A stretch of 64,000 nucleotides of DNA, taken from assembly GCA_021234155.1 (NCBI GenBank), contig JAJEKV010000036.1, positions 10,119,426-10,183,425 of the forward strand, read 5' to 3'. This DNA comes from Isoetes taiwanensis (Eukaryota; Streptophyta; Lycopodiopsida; Isoetales; Isoetaceae). Each line of letters opens with the position of its first letter. Positions within the stretch are counted from its first letter, which is position 1. Of this stretch, positions 21,434 through 32,828 are shown piece by piece. Under the pieces are notes generated by a model. The model made no database searches. It saw nothing but the letters and a program-made list of their open reading frames with translations, and was not told where the DNA came from. A program made the translations under genes and the position numbers.

Positions 21434-23774
21434 CCCTCTTTGTGGTCGCCTATCCTCGCTTTGTAAAATTTTCTTAGGCGCACTCTTCTTGAGCCGCCTT
21501 TGAACTGCCTTTTGGATCGCTTGTCTCCTCTTCGCTACTTTGTTGAATATTGGATTTTCTTGTGTTTGCCACAGTTCGTTTGGTCTCGGAGCATAGAGTT
21601 TTTCGAAGCTACCATTTGATTATTTAATTTTGTGTATCTGGTTCAAGCAGTTGTGTTCGTGCAGGATAATCTCGAGGAGTTTATGAGAGCCATGATTTTC
21701 GTTTGTTTAGTTCTTGTGGGAAGCAGCGTTGGGTTTCAGAGGTTCTCTTCCAGTTTAAATCAGCAGTTAGGCCAACGATTTTTCACTAACAGCTTGAATC
21801 GACACTTAAGCACTTGTGTTAGATTTGTTCGGGCTAGCCTTTGGAGTGCGTTATTGCATGTAAACTGCCAAGCTAGGGTTTGGGGCTGAGCTGCAGATGG
21901 TTGAGGCTGGATTCTGGGCAGAGTCTTTTGCAGAGACGATGGTTCTATTGTGTGAGCTCTCTTTGAAATTCTTGTGGCATCAAGCACTTGCCGACCAGGC
22001 TGGCATAGAGATATGAGATGTTATTTTATGGTTTATTTCTTATGTTTTTATTTCAAGGATAAGGATGCTTTCTCTGTCATTTGTTGCTTTAGCAGGAACA
22101 GGTTCGTCGGTCTCTGGGCGTGGCCATGAGTTCCTACGTCACATCCTTAGTTGCCATAGCTTTGCTCGGAGAAGGATTGCAGTTGCGCGGAGGTATTGTA
22201 CTTGTGAGATGAAGGTTACCTTCTTCACATACTCTGTAAAGTCTTTCACTATAATTTTTTGGCATGCAAGAGCTGATTGGTTGTGTTCATATTCAAGATG
22301 AGTATTTTAGACGATCTAATTTGTTTTTCATTGCACTATGAAATTCCTTTTGTTGACGTCCAAAGGCCTTTTGTGCATCCTTAGATTACTCCATCTCCTA
22401 TTCTTCTATTTCTAGCCATTTTGAGCTTCCAGATTCATGTTCATGTTTCCGATGCACTCCTTTCGATTTAACTGTATCAAGCTGAGTGAAATATGGATCC
22501 CTTCTCTACGAGTTTTTAGGTAACATTGAGATCGTGAGCTCTAGAATATCTTTGGTTTTGTATTAACTGTGTTTAGTGAATTGACAGAACAAAAGTTATA
22601 TCGGAATTATAAGCACTTGTTATTTTTTCTCGTTGCACATCATCTTGTTGGTCATGCTTTTTTGTTTGCTAATTAGAGTAGAGAATTTTACTGAGGCTAG
22701 CTTCAAGCTAGAATGCATTTGTTTAGAGCTTGGAGTATGATGTTGTGCTGCAATTGGTGGCTCGTACTAAATCTATTGCAGTGTCTGAAGATACGTTCAC
22801 CTAGAAGATTACAAACTCATGGATAGTACTGGCTATGGACGTGTCTGGAGATGGCTAACTTCATTTAATATTGGTGTTTCTTGAGCCTAAGGCATTCATC
22901 TCTGCGCTCTGTGCCCTTCAGTAAAGTTAGTTCCTGTGATCTCGTCTCTCTTGCAGGCATTATTTATATCGCTTTATCAGCAATTCCAATGTCTCTCTTC
23001 CTTTGAGTTTGTGCCAGTCTATTTGTGGTAATATATTTCTATAGTCCAAGCTTCACATCACCGTGCAGTTGTGGTAATCTATTTCTATAGTCCAAGCTTC
23101 ACATCACCGTGCAGTAAATGCTTTTCTGGCAGGATTTGACTTCATCACAATTGTTATAGTTTATGTTACTGGACAGTTTTCATTTCTGCATACGCACAAT
23201 ACTTGCTGTGAGATTTTGATAGATGTAGATTCCTGCTTAATGATGGTCTCTTTCCCATTTGTCTAAATTTGCTAAGGCTTTTCAGTTTGTGTTTGGCCGT
23301 TTACCATTTGTGTTATTTGCATCCCAGCTTGTATTGATCTTCATAACGTTGTGCAAGGCATTTTGACCAGTGGAGGTGCAGTTGTTGTCTTGTTTTTCCT
23401 GCATAGCTGCCTTCGTATTGTCTCCTCGCCTCGTGATTCAACAACCATGGCCTTAGTTGGATATGTATGATGCTGGTTTCTCCACTGTGGTGTTGGAGCT
23501 ATGAGCTGAGCTCTGTAAACCGCAAGAGATGTAGTACACTACAGAACCATGCTCATAAACTAATAGTCCATGGCAGTTTGTAATGTGTTCTGCGCATGAA
23601 CAGATGGATACATGCATGCGACATTTATTGTTATAATGTGTGCTTACCTTCTTGTCTTTGTTTATGATGGCTAGATAGTTAACATATCGATACATGTATG
23701 TGACTTTGATTTTATAATGTGTGCTTACCTTCTGTTGATGCTGACTATATAGGTAACTCTTGAGATGGTTGAAC
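21434..23774. other. No recognisable gene; short tandem duplications
   Basis: I see no supported coding sequence. At about 23,025-23,117 a 48-50-bp unit containing CTATAGTCCAAGCTTCACAT is present twice in tandem. Around 23,630-23,745 the phrase AATGTGTGCTTACCTTCT occurs twice, about 100 bases apart. The region could be introns or UTR of an unrecognised gene. Confidence 0.4.
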
Positions 23775-24197
23775 AAGTTTATGCCAGGCGCCATGGTGAT
23801 GGCGGCAGTGGTGGCTTGGTGAATCCTTCATAACTTCTGCATCCGGACTCCGTTTTCAGCGATTTTTGGTTCGTTGGAAAGCTCTTTCAGGGTTCCTTCT
23901 TCTTGCACATATTTTTCTTTGGTTCTTGCTGTGTTTGGCGACCGGTTTTGATACCCCTGTTGCGGCCTCCTGCTGTAAACCCTTGAATATGGTGATGGCG
24001 TGGAATTCTGCACCGATCTTGGGCCTGGAGAAGGCTGGGCCAGGGATTCGTGTCAGAGATGCTGCGAGAGGAAAGAAAGGAGGTAAGGACATATCCAAAA
24101 GCTGCATCAGCTTGGCGCTGGATCTTCACGAGCAAATTCTTAGCCAGGATGTATCCAGTAGGCATCCGGTGGATTCCCAGAGCTGGCTTCTGGAAAT

Positions 24198-25163
24198 GTG
24201 GAGAGGATGGAGAATAGAGAGGTGTTGCCCAGCTCAATGCCACCTTTGGAGTCTGTAACTTTGCCCTCTTTGGTTGGTGAGAATGGTGGTTTGCTGCCAG
24301 AAGACCCCTTTCGGGTATGTTCCCCAGAGGTGATGCCTCAACCACCACGAGCCCCAGCTCCTCATGCATGGAAATGTAATGACATTGTTGCCCGTCTTTC
24401 TAGGCCTAGGTTTTCTGATTAGATTAGGCAACCGTTGCAAGCAGAAAGTGCAGAGAAAAGTTCTAGGGTAACAGAGGCACTGCTTATCTTGGAGCAGAAT
24501 AACAAGAAGGATTTGCAGCAAGTTTTTAAATCATTACCTCCTGTTGTAGAAATTAATCACTAGAAGCATGTGCAGTATACAGAGAATTTGGTTGCATCTT
24601 CGGTGTTAGGCCATTTCACTGGGGCCTTTTTAGATATGCAGACGCTTGGGTACTGGCTATGGGCTCAATTTAAGAGGCTGGGGTTGCCTCTATATATGAC
24701 CCTGAAGTCTCTGGGTAATAATTTTTTTCTTATTATGGTTGATTCTGAGGCCACGGTGGAGCAGTTGGTCTCGCATGGAGTGGCACGTATGGAGGGGCCT
24801 ATGTTTTGTTCCAAAGATTATGCTCCGGTTTCTCTTCTCTAGGCCCCCGCGCTAGAGTGCCATGTCTGGCTTCAAATCCGGGATCTGCCTCCAGAGATGA
24901 TGGTGCCTGAGTTTCTAGTGGCCATGGCCAAAGGCCTGGGAACTCACATAGCGCACTCGATTGTGGGTGCACCACAGATATGTGTAGGTATTCGGGCGGA
25001 TGAAGTGTTACCTCAGAGTCTTGTGGTTAAGAGTGGTGATTATTATTCTTACTTCCAATTGGACTTGCTCAATGGGGGAGAGCTTTTGGCAATGTTTCCC
25101 TCGCTTAAGCTTTCACCAAAGATAGTCATAGTGATTCAAAGACCCAAGCAAGCGAGCAAATAG
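24198..25163 (+). pseudogene. LINE ORF1 (gag-like RNA-binding protein), three internal TAG stops
   Basis: One continuous plus-strand frame runs from Met 24,198 to the stop after 25,163, interrupted by three stops near 24,420, 24,561 and 24,840, all TAG. The middle contains LGYWLWAQFKRLGLPLYMTL and KSLGNNFFLIMVDSEATVEQ. The C-terminal part contains CHVWLQIRDLPPEMMVPEFL. This resembles the DUF4283-type domain of plant LINE ORF1 proteins, which bind the element RNA. All three stops could come from CAG glutamine codons by C-to-T change. Confidence 0.75.
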
Positions 25164-25543
25164 TGATTGGGCCGCCTTCATCTTCTCGTGACGTGTTCCC
25201 CCGTGTTTGAAGGCTATGGAGCAGTGGGCAGTCCGAGACACAACACCGAACCCTCCTCTCGTATGGTACATCCCGAGGTATGTAGGAGACTTGCAATGAG
25301 CATTGAGGAGTTGGGCGCGAAAAGAGGAAGGATGGCAACAGGTTGTTTCTAGGAGGTGAGCTCAGGTGAGAGCTCCTCAAGAGGGTCATTTAGCTCATCT
25401 GCAGCCCACTGTGCTGGCCCCTCCTCAAGTGGATCGAATGGTGATTGATCAGGTAGTCCCGAACTTTTCTTCCTGGGCTGATCGTGTGGAGGCATGTGAG
25501 GCTTTGCAAGGGGATCCTGACCCCTTGGTGCGCAAGGACCCAC

Positions 25544-28500
25544 ATGGATAAGAAAATTCTATCTTGGAATGTGAGAGGCATCAAATCCTCTCCGAATAAG
25601 CGAGCACGTCTCGCCATGGCTGTGAAGAATCTTAATCCAGATATCTTGTGTTTACAGGAGCATAAATGTGCCAGGGGCGATATTAACAACCTAATGTGCT
25701 ACAACAGGCAGGGCCAGGGGAGGTACTTTGATTTGTTGGAAAATGGGTGTACATGTAACCTTTTCAGCCACAGATAGCCAGGGCCAGTGGGCAGTGATTA
25801 AATGGAAGGAGGGCCAGTCTGAATGGGGCTTAGTAAATGTGCGTGCTCCAATTGGGGCCACTCAGCGAGGTTGTTTATGGGCACAACTGCGAAATAAGCT
25901 CCAGTCCTTTGGTATGGGTTCTACATGGTTTGTTCTGGGTGACTTTAACATGGTGGAGCTCCCAGAGGACAGGCATGGTATTGGTTCAGATATTGTACAT
26001 GGTTTTGAGCGTGACCAATGGCTTAGGCTTGTGCAGGAGTGGGGTTTGACAGAGCTTCCCGGGGATCGGAGTTTTACTTGGTGCAATAATTGGCTGGGGC
26101 ATGGTAGGGCATACTCTAGGCTGGATAGAGTTTATGGCACTCCAGCAGTCTTGGATTATGCTCCAGCCTTCATTAGGGTGAATGTTACGCCACCTCGTCT
26201 CGATCACACTCCCCTTTATCATTCAAATGACTTCATGACCACCCACCGCGGCCTCTCAGGACGGTTTTTAAGTTTAACACAACCTTTCTTCAGGATCCAG
26301 AGTTCACAGCCGGCTGTAAGCTCATTTGGCAGCAGATATTCAGTCAGGACGGCGGAATGAGTGCAATGGTTACAGCATTGGCTAGGGTAAAACAGTTTGC
26401 GAAAGAATGGGGGCGGCAAAAGGCTTTGGCTCAAATACGTCGCGCGAGTTGGATGCCTTATATGAAACCGAGTCTCTTAGAGGGCGGGTCTCTGATGGCT
26501 TGCGTGAGCAGCAGGTGCTTCATCAGATCGAGGTTGAGGAGGAGGCCAAGGTGTCGCAGGCCAGGGTCAAAGCAGGTTTGACGTGGCTGAAGCAGGCTGA
26601 CACTTGCTCTAAAGTCTTTTTCCGAGCAGCCCGCCAGAAGAAGTATGCAGCAGCTATGGCAGACATAGTTACACTCCAGGCAGTGTTGTTGCGGCAACCA
26701 GATGCTATCAAGGCCTTTGTAGCAGCGCACTATGAAACATTTTTCAAGGAGAGCCCGCTTCCCTCACATAGTGTTTTCAAGAGTCTGGTGCTTTGGCCAA
26801 GGTATCGCCAAAGAATCTCAGCCCTTCAAAGACGAGCTTAGAGGAGCCGCTGACGTATGGCAGGAGTTGGGGATGCATGCACCTTTGTTGGCTCGGAATA
26901 AGTGCCCTGGGTTGGATGGAATACCAGTGGAGTTTCTTCAGAAGTACTGGGAATGGGTGGGGGACTCGGTGGTGCAGGTGTATGTGGATCTTTTGGGGAA
27001 TAACTCGATGCATCCTCTGCTGAATACAGGTTGTATTTCACTTTAAGCATCCTAAAACCATCAATGACTGGAGGCCTATTACTCTGTTGTCCGTAGTGTA
27101 TAAAATCATTGCTAAGGCTTTGGTGAGAGGCTTAAGCCAAGACTAGTTCACGCCATTAGTGCAGAGCAGTGCGGTTTTATACCTCAAATAAATATTCTTC
27201 ATAATGTGGTCGCCGCTTTTGAGGGAGTGCATTGGGCTCGTGGGATGAGGCAGCCCCTTGTTTTTCTTAAGCTAGATTTTGCCAAGGCTTATGACGTTGT
27301 CACCGGGCGCTCTTGGCGATATGATGCGTGCCTTTGGGTGGGGCCTAGTTTCGTGGAAACGGTTATGAAGCTGCATGCGGTCCGCTAGGGTCGACAGTGT
27401 GTGGTGTCGGGGTGAGACCTCTTCAATCTTCTCTCGGTGTCGAGGCATTAGGCGGGGATGTCCGTTGGCCCCTTCCTGCTCACTATAGTGGCGTAAGCTC
27501 TCTCGCAGCTTTTTCGGTGGCTAATTGCCGACAATGTAGTGCAAGGTCTCCGCGATGGATGATGGGTCGCAAATGTGTTTGCGGTCAAATTTGGCGGATG
27601 ATACATTCCTTTTTCTTCATGCGGATGAGTCAATCTCCGTGCAGCCAAAGAATATTTTGGATGCCTTTTCTTTAGCTTCGGGATGCTTGCTTAACCGGGT
27701 CGAAGTGCTTTCGGCCATGTGGGTACTGGAGGAACCTCCTCCCGTGGTTGAGTCGGTTTCCACAGGCTCTAACACCGTCACCACAATACCGCCAAACTGT
27801 TAGGCATACCATTTGGCTTGGACATTAATGCTAGGGCAATTTGGGCGGAGACATTACAAAATCTTAAGCAGCATTTGAATTGGTGGAGGGGAAGTAAACT
27901 CACCATGGCTGGTAGGATTCTGATAGCCAAGTCAGTGCTCTGTAGCACTCATGTTTACGCAGCCTCCTGCATACTTGCGCCAGAAAGTGTGATTAAGGAG
28001 TTGGATGACACCATTCGCAATTTTGTTTGGGGAGGGAATGAGGAGGGGGCTACAGTGAAGGTCGCATGGTGGAAGTGTGTGTGTCCCAGACAGGCAGGGG
28101 GCTTGGGTATGCTTGATGTGTCATTGCACACGAAGGTTCTGGTGTCAAAATTCATCTGGCAGTTGTTGCAGGAGCAACAATCCCCAGGTTTGGCTCTGTT
28201 GGCACAGTCGCTTCGTCACTCTATTGTGTTTAGGAAGCCAGCTATTCCGGCTCAGTTGCTGTGGGCTCTGTTTGAGGATTTGCGGCCATTCCCTCATGCT
28301 TCGCCTTTTCTTAAGGTTCTCCCGAGGCACCCGAAGGTGGTCAAGGTTCTCTTTTCATTGGACCCTAGCAAGTGTATGGTAGCCTCATCGCCCTTTCTCT
28401 GGGTACCCTTGGACTCTGCATCTCCCTTGGCCTCTTTCCTACACCCCGTGTACTTCGGCCGCCGGATTGCTTTGGGGGGTGACATCCATCCGCGGATCGG

Positions 28501-29276
28501 TATTGGGAGGGTCATCCGGCCGTGGGAGTTTTTAGGGAGAGATTTGGCCTTGGCTGGGGGGACATCTGAACTTGGGCCAGAATTGCCAATGCTATTCCAT
28601 TGCGCTTGTCTTCTCAAGTCAATCGCGTTTGGAAGTCGCATAGTGGACTTGATGCATTTCGGTTTGTAGCATCGGCTTATGGGCTCCTAGCGCCAGACAC
28701 GCTGTCAGCCGGATAAGTGGTCGCTTAAGCTTCCGAGGGGAGTAAGTGGCCCGCCATGTGGAAGTGGGCGTGGAATACATTGCCTCCTCCTAAAATCCGC
28801 ACCCTTTTGTGGCAGATCTTGCACCGTAGCCTCGGGTGAATGTCCGGAGTCCACGTGTTTAAGCCTCGTGTAGCTTTAAACATGCCCTTTATGTGGGAGG
28901 CGACGTGAGACCATTGAGCATTGCTTTGTCCTATGCAATGCAGGTAGGGGCAGCTTGGTCCCGGGTGAGAGCCCTCTTTGGGACTTCACTATGCTATGGT
29001 CGAAAGATTCTCTTGGGAGTCCTTCCTAGTAGGTGGGCAGTGGCCAAGTGACAGGCGTTTCATTTATGCAAAGCTTGGCTTTTGTGGCTGATTTGGAAAA
29101 GACGGAGAGCGAAAGTCTTTCAGAATGCAGTGCTTAGCCCTTTTCGGTTGGTTCCGATCTTGAGGCATAAGTTGTGGCAGGCTTACCAAGTCTCAAGCTT
29201 GTCTGGCACAATTAAGGGGGAAATTTGGTCGACATTCCTACAGATTGTGGATCATGATGGGCGCTTCATTTCTTAG
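25544..29276 (+). pseudogene. LINE ORF2: APE endonuclease, reverse transcriptase, zinc-binding region
   Basis: Starting at ATG 25,544, the endonuclease opens with ILSWNVRGIK and has DILCLQEHK. After a frameshift near 25,760 it continues with WFVLGDFNMVELPEDR and LDHTPLYHSND, the typical APE landmarks. RT motifs follow in shifting frames: INDWRPITLLSVVYKIIAKA at about 27,060; FLKLDFAKAYDVV (catalytic block A) at about 27,265; LADDTFLFLHAD (block C, in place of FADD) at about 27,595. Then come LNWWRGSKLTMAGRILIAKS and NFVWGG from 27,820, and a downstream zf-RVT-like part with WNTLPPPKIRTLLWQILHRS near 28,770. Multiple frameshifts make it non-functional. Confidence 0.88.
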
Positions 29277-29365
29277 CACCACACTTATCATTGTACTTGA
29301 TCGCATTCTAGTGGTTTAATATATTCTTATATTCTTCAAAAAAAAAAAAAAAAAGTTTATGCCAC

Positions 29366-29900
29366 ATCACTTTGATTTTGTTGGACATCCTTGTCTAAGT
29401 ATGTTTTATCTTGTATTTATTGTAGTGCATTAGGTTTTGCTTTTTTATGTAGTAACTTTAACCGGTAGTAGTATTTCTTTGCTTTTTAGTTTTGATTGTC
29501 CAGATTTCATTAAGTTTAGCCTTTTGCAAGAGTGGGAGTTTTGCAAGAGTGGGAGTTAGAAGTGTGCATTCTGGATACAGTTCTAAGCAGCAAGTAAGTA
29601 GACATTTGATTTGTGTTAGATTGTGTGGTCTACATCTCACGAGCGTTCATTAGTTATTATGGCATGATTTTGCTTGGAGTGTGACATCTCATGAGTGTTC
29701 AGTAGGTATTAGTGGTTCTTTTAAGCAATTTTGTCCTCTCTTGTCCATTTCTAGATACGGTCTTGAGCAGCAAGTACCCATTCATATTGAGTATGTGGTT
29801 ATGGAGCATGTTGTCTGCATCTTGTGAGTGTTTATTAGTAGCTACGATGGTACAATTTTAACTTAGCATGTGGTTCCCTTAAGCCTGATGGTACAACCTT
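29366..29900. other. No gene recognised
   Basis: AT-rich sequence. The phrases AGTGGGAGTT and TCTCACGAGCGTTCATTAG or variants recur at short range. Nothing else is supportable. Confidence 0.3.
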
Positions 29901-29904
29901 CAAT

Positions 29905-31066
29905 ATGTAGCATAATAACAGGGGGTTTTCTTTGTGTTTTTGTACGCTTTTCACTAAGGTTTTCCTATGATTTCGTGATGTACTCAAATGGATGTACTAA
30001 TGCGTACATCTAGAGTGCACCATTTCTGAGCCATTGATTTAGCCTTTTTTTTTCCAATGGTCAACAACCAATGGCCCACAACAAAAGCCCTTTTTTGTGC
30101 GTGTGGTGCATAATGGTCAACAACCAATGGCTCACAACAAAAGCCCTCTTTTTGTGTGTATGGTGCATAATGGGCACATGAAGGGCTTGAAGGGCGCATG
30201 TAGTGCAGTTTCCCCACCGGTAACACATTTCTTATCATAACTTTTCTTCCAGAGCTCTGTTTGAGATGCTTTTTATTGTGTTGGAAAGCTCTCTCCGAGA
30301 TCTTTTTGATAGTGTATGATATGGATATGTTTGGTTAAGTTATCTATGCTAAAACATCAATTTTTCGACCGGGTTTGGTAGGCTTTCACATCCTACCAGC
30401 TGATTAATACAGGATTGCGCTATTGGATATTGTTTTATGGCTCATTCCGAATGAAGGTTGCAAAAAATTACCATGCATTTTTTGATTTTGAGGCAGTTAT
30501 TAAGCAAATTCCAAGGCTTCTAGATCCTTGTGCTAACAAGTAGAAAAGTTTCCCACTTTAGTTTCTCACCACAAGAATCTATGGAGGCCAAAGGCTGCTG
30601 TTAAATTCCAGTTGAAAAATGTTTATGTATGGGTGTTGCAAACTTTATGACTTTCAGAATAATGGGATCAATCCGCTCTATCTTTATGGTAACTTTTACT
30701 TATGTTCTATTTGTTTTATTGTGATGAAATTCAAAAGCTACAGGTGATAAAAGCCTCAAATGAATTATAGTTTTTTTCTGGTTTGAATTCTAAGTTTTTT
30801 GTCACACCTGGGGAGGACGTCCCCTAAGGCCCCCGGCAAGGGGCCAAAAATTTTTTTTGCAACACAAACCATTAACATCCAACATATAAAAATTAAATCC
30901 CCCAACACATAACAACCAACACATAACAACCATTGACATTAACAACCAACACATAACTACCATTGACATTAGTTAACACAACCATTGGGTCCAACACATT
31001 TAAATTAAAATCCCCCTTAAACCCCCTTTGTTTTGGGTGCATATTCACACGGGGGGTGACGTAGGG
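29905..31066 (-). repeat. Dispersed foldback-family repeat, minus-orientation copy
   Basis: The left end contains TATGTAGCATAATAACAGGG, and 29,940-30,030 matches on the minus strand the modules at 46,575-46,690, 49,211-49,326 and 50,858-50,985. Sequence at 30,640-30,870 is the reverse complement of 49,860-50,090. The right end at 30,870-31,060 matches the arms at 49,325-49,464, including CATATTCACACGGGGGGTGA. Inside, at about 30,056-30,175, a 56-bp unit containing GGTCAACAACCAATGGC is duplicated in tandem. Non-coding. Confidence 0.65.
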
Positions 31067-31073
31067 CAGCCAG

Positions 31074-31160
31074 AGTGGAGATTTCCACTCTGGAATGGAG
31101 ATGCTTGGAATGGAGATTTCCACTCTGGAATGGAGATGCTTGGAATGGAGATTTCCAGAG
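31074..31160. repeat. Tandem repeat of about 33-bp units
   Basis: About two and a half copies of a unit containing GGAGATTTCCACTCTGGAAT and GGAGATGCTTGGAAT. Each unit carries a small inverted motif (GAGTGGAGATTTCCACTC). Confidence 0.8.
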
Positions 31161-31830
31161 TGAGGAAAAAACTGTTCAACACGGGGAGCTTCACCTCCAG
31201 TGTGCTGAAGACTCTACAACACTCGGCAGTGGGGAGGGAAGTTGTGGTTCATAAAGAAAAAAGTCCGGACAAGACCACAGATGGAGCAGATGACACCACA
31301 CGGGAGGAATCAGATGATGAAGCAGACGAAGATATGGTCGACTCCCCATTAATGGATCCAGATGAGCATATCAGGATTTCACAGAGAGACAGAAAATGGA
31401 GCGGCTCGCTCAGTATTATCTGTTAGGAATATCACACAAGCTGCTGCTGGACATCAGACGCCTGAAGGTTTGCACGGGAGATGCCGCCTTGTTCAACCAT
31501 TGGGAATTTAATCCAAAGACACACGCCGAGATTCTCGAACCTGATGGTGCGACATCCTCGCTGCGTGATCCAATGCTCGCGGATGTCATACCTTTCGCCA
31601 GATCGACCGGTGAGTTGTTCACCGAAGTCCGAGGAAGATCCGGCGGGAAAAGACGCCCGGTTCTCGGGTTGTAGACGGTCAGCATTCAGCGAGGGCGCAG
31701 CGCAAGTATTGCGAGACGGAGAAGGAGGTGCCGCAGCGATCAAGGACGATATGCTGCGAGAGTGCGAGTTCTTTCAAATGAGATGTCAAGAACGGAGTGG
31801 CCAAAGATTAGCCACTGCCAGAACACAATA
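31157..31830 (+). other. Unidentified coding-like stretch with frameshifts
   Basis: The frame from about 31,157 has an acidic tract, TREESDDEADEDMVDSPLMD, and HIRISQRDRK. A frameshift near 31,395 leads to MERLAQYYLLGISHKLLLDI and DAALFNHWEFNPKTHAEI, ending at 31,674. The codon content is GC-richer than the neighbours and reads like a real protein, but I cannot name the family. It lies upstream of the 32.8-kb LTR on the same strand and could be retroelement cargo or a host gene fragment. Confidence 0.3.
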
Positions 31831-31879
31831 GCAGCGAGTGCCAGCTACATAAGGTAAATAACTGTCTCTGATTCGGCGG

Positions 31880-32384
31880 TTTCTCGACTCGCGAGTCGAG
31901 AAACCCCCTGCATCCTTTCATTTCCCGATTTTCACTGGGGTTTCTCGACTCGCGAGTCGAGAAAGCCAAGGGGAACACAGAGAATCAAGGGATGCGGAGC
32001 TTTCTCAACTCGCGAGTCGAGAAAGCCCAGAGAAGTAAAAGAAAATTAAACATTCAAGGGACTTTCTCTCTCATGAAGTCGAAAACCCCGGGCGTAAAAG
32101 AACATTCGAGATTAATGGTCGATGACTGAAAGCATCGAGCCTTCCCATCCTTTCTTCCCCCGCCTCTTTGGGCAATGTCGCTTAGTTTCTATTCTAAGTT
32201 GCACCGTTCGAAGAGGCGCGGCAAGCAAGGATTTGGGAATGAGCGGTGCTTTCACTCTGGCCTCCACTCTCGTACTATGTTCTCTCCTCTCCCGAGGGTA
32301 TTCTCGACTCGCGAGTCGAGAAAGTCCCTTGAATCTTCTCCTTTCTTGTGCTCCTCTCACTTTCTCGACTCGCGAGTCGAGAAA
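31880..32384. repeat. Array of a perfect 24-bp palindrome at about 60-bp spacing
   Basis: The half-site TTTCTCGACTCG is followed immediately by its exact reverse complement. Copies are at 31,880-31,903 (perfect), 31,941-31,964 (perfect), 32,001-32,024 (one change), about 32,063-32,084 (degenerate), 32,300-32,323 (one change) and 32,361-32,384 (perfect). Spacing within the two clusters is 60-61 bases. The palindrome is far better conserved than the spacers. Transcribed, each copy would form a hairpin. Confidence 0.9.
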
Positions 32385-32815
32385 CCCCAGGGTAATAGAG
32401 AGAACATTGGAGATTACTGGTTGGGAATGGAATGAGTCCCACTTTAATTAAATACGACTTCATGGTTATTTGGTTGAGTGCAACTAGGCTCTAGAAACTA
32501 ATGTAATGTGCTACTTGTGCAGGCCAGTGATAGGGGAGCATAGAAGAGCGCATTACGTGGAGATGGGGAGTCACGACTTAGACTTAAATTATGAACCCTA
32601 ATAACTATTGTGATAATGTTTTGAGCTATTACAATGAGTAACCTTGTCAAGGCTATATGATTTTGTATAGGTACAAATATAGCCTATGTTACATGTTAAT
32701 TGCTTAATAGGAAGTTGACCATTTTTTAGTAAAATCAAAGTTCTATGTTTATGTTGTTTTGCAGGTTTAGAGTAGGTTCGTCACCTTAGCATAATGCTGA
32801 GGACAACATTATCCT
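32385..32815 (+). other. 3' untranslated internal region of an LTR retrotransposon
   Basis: There is no coding sequence. The stretch ends in GAGGACAACATTATCCTAAG followed by a G-rich polypurine tract and the LTR, the arrangement typical of the 3' end of Ty3/gypsy internal regions. Confidence 0.5.
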
Positions 32816-32828
32816 AAGGGGGGGAGAA
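32816..32828 (+). promoter_or_regulatory. Polypurine tract of an LTR retrotransposon
   Basis: AAGGGGGGGAGAA lies immediately before the LTR start TGTGACATTCC. It would prime plus-strand DNA synthesis and shows the element is in plus orientation. Confidence 0.8.

Larger units (their letters stand above)
23787..29354 (+). mobile_element. L1-type LINE retrotransposon with target duplication and poly-A tail
   Basis: The element ends in an 18-base A run (29,338-29,355). It is flanked by a direct repeat AGTTTATGCCA at 23,776-23,786 and at 29,355-29,365, the target duplication made by target-primed reverse transcription. ORF1 (24,198-25,163) and ORF2 (25,544-29,276) are both present, so it is full length or nearly so. 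Several stops and frameshifts show it is no longer active. With 5.57 kb between the duplications, its length is normal for a plant L1. Confidence 0.9.

Noticed and set aside
21632-22301. Short plus-strand frames as a host gene
   Set aside because: They have no motif, no consistent splice signals and ordinary AT-rich composition.
31880-32384. Palindromic repeats at regular spacing resembling a CRISPR array
   Set aside because: The context is plant nuclear DNA with spliced genes and transposons, there are no cas genes, the repeats are perfect palindromes, and the series is interrupted and degenerate.
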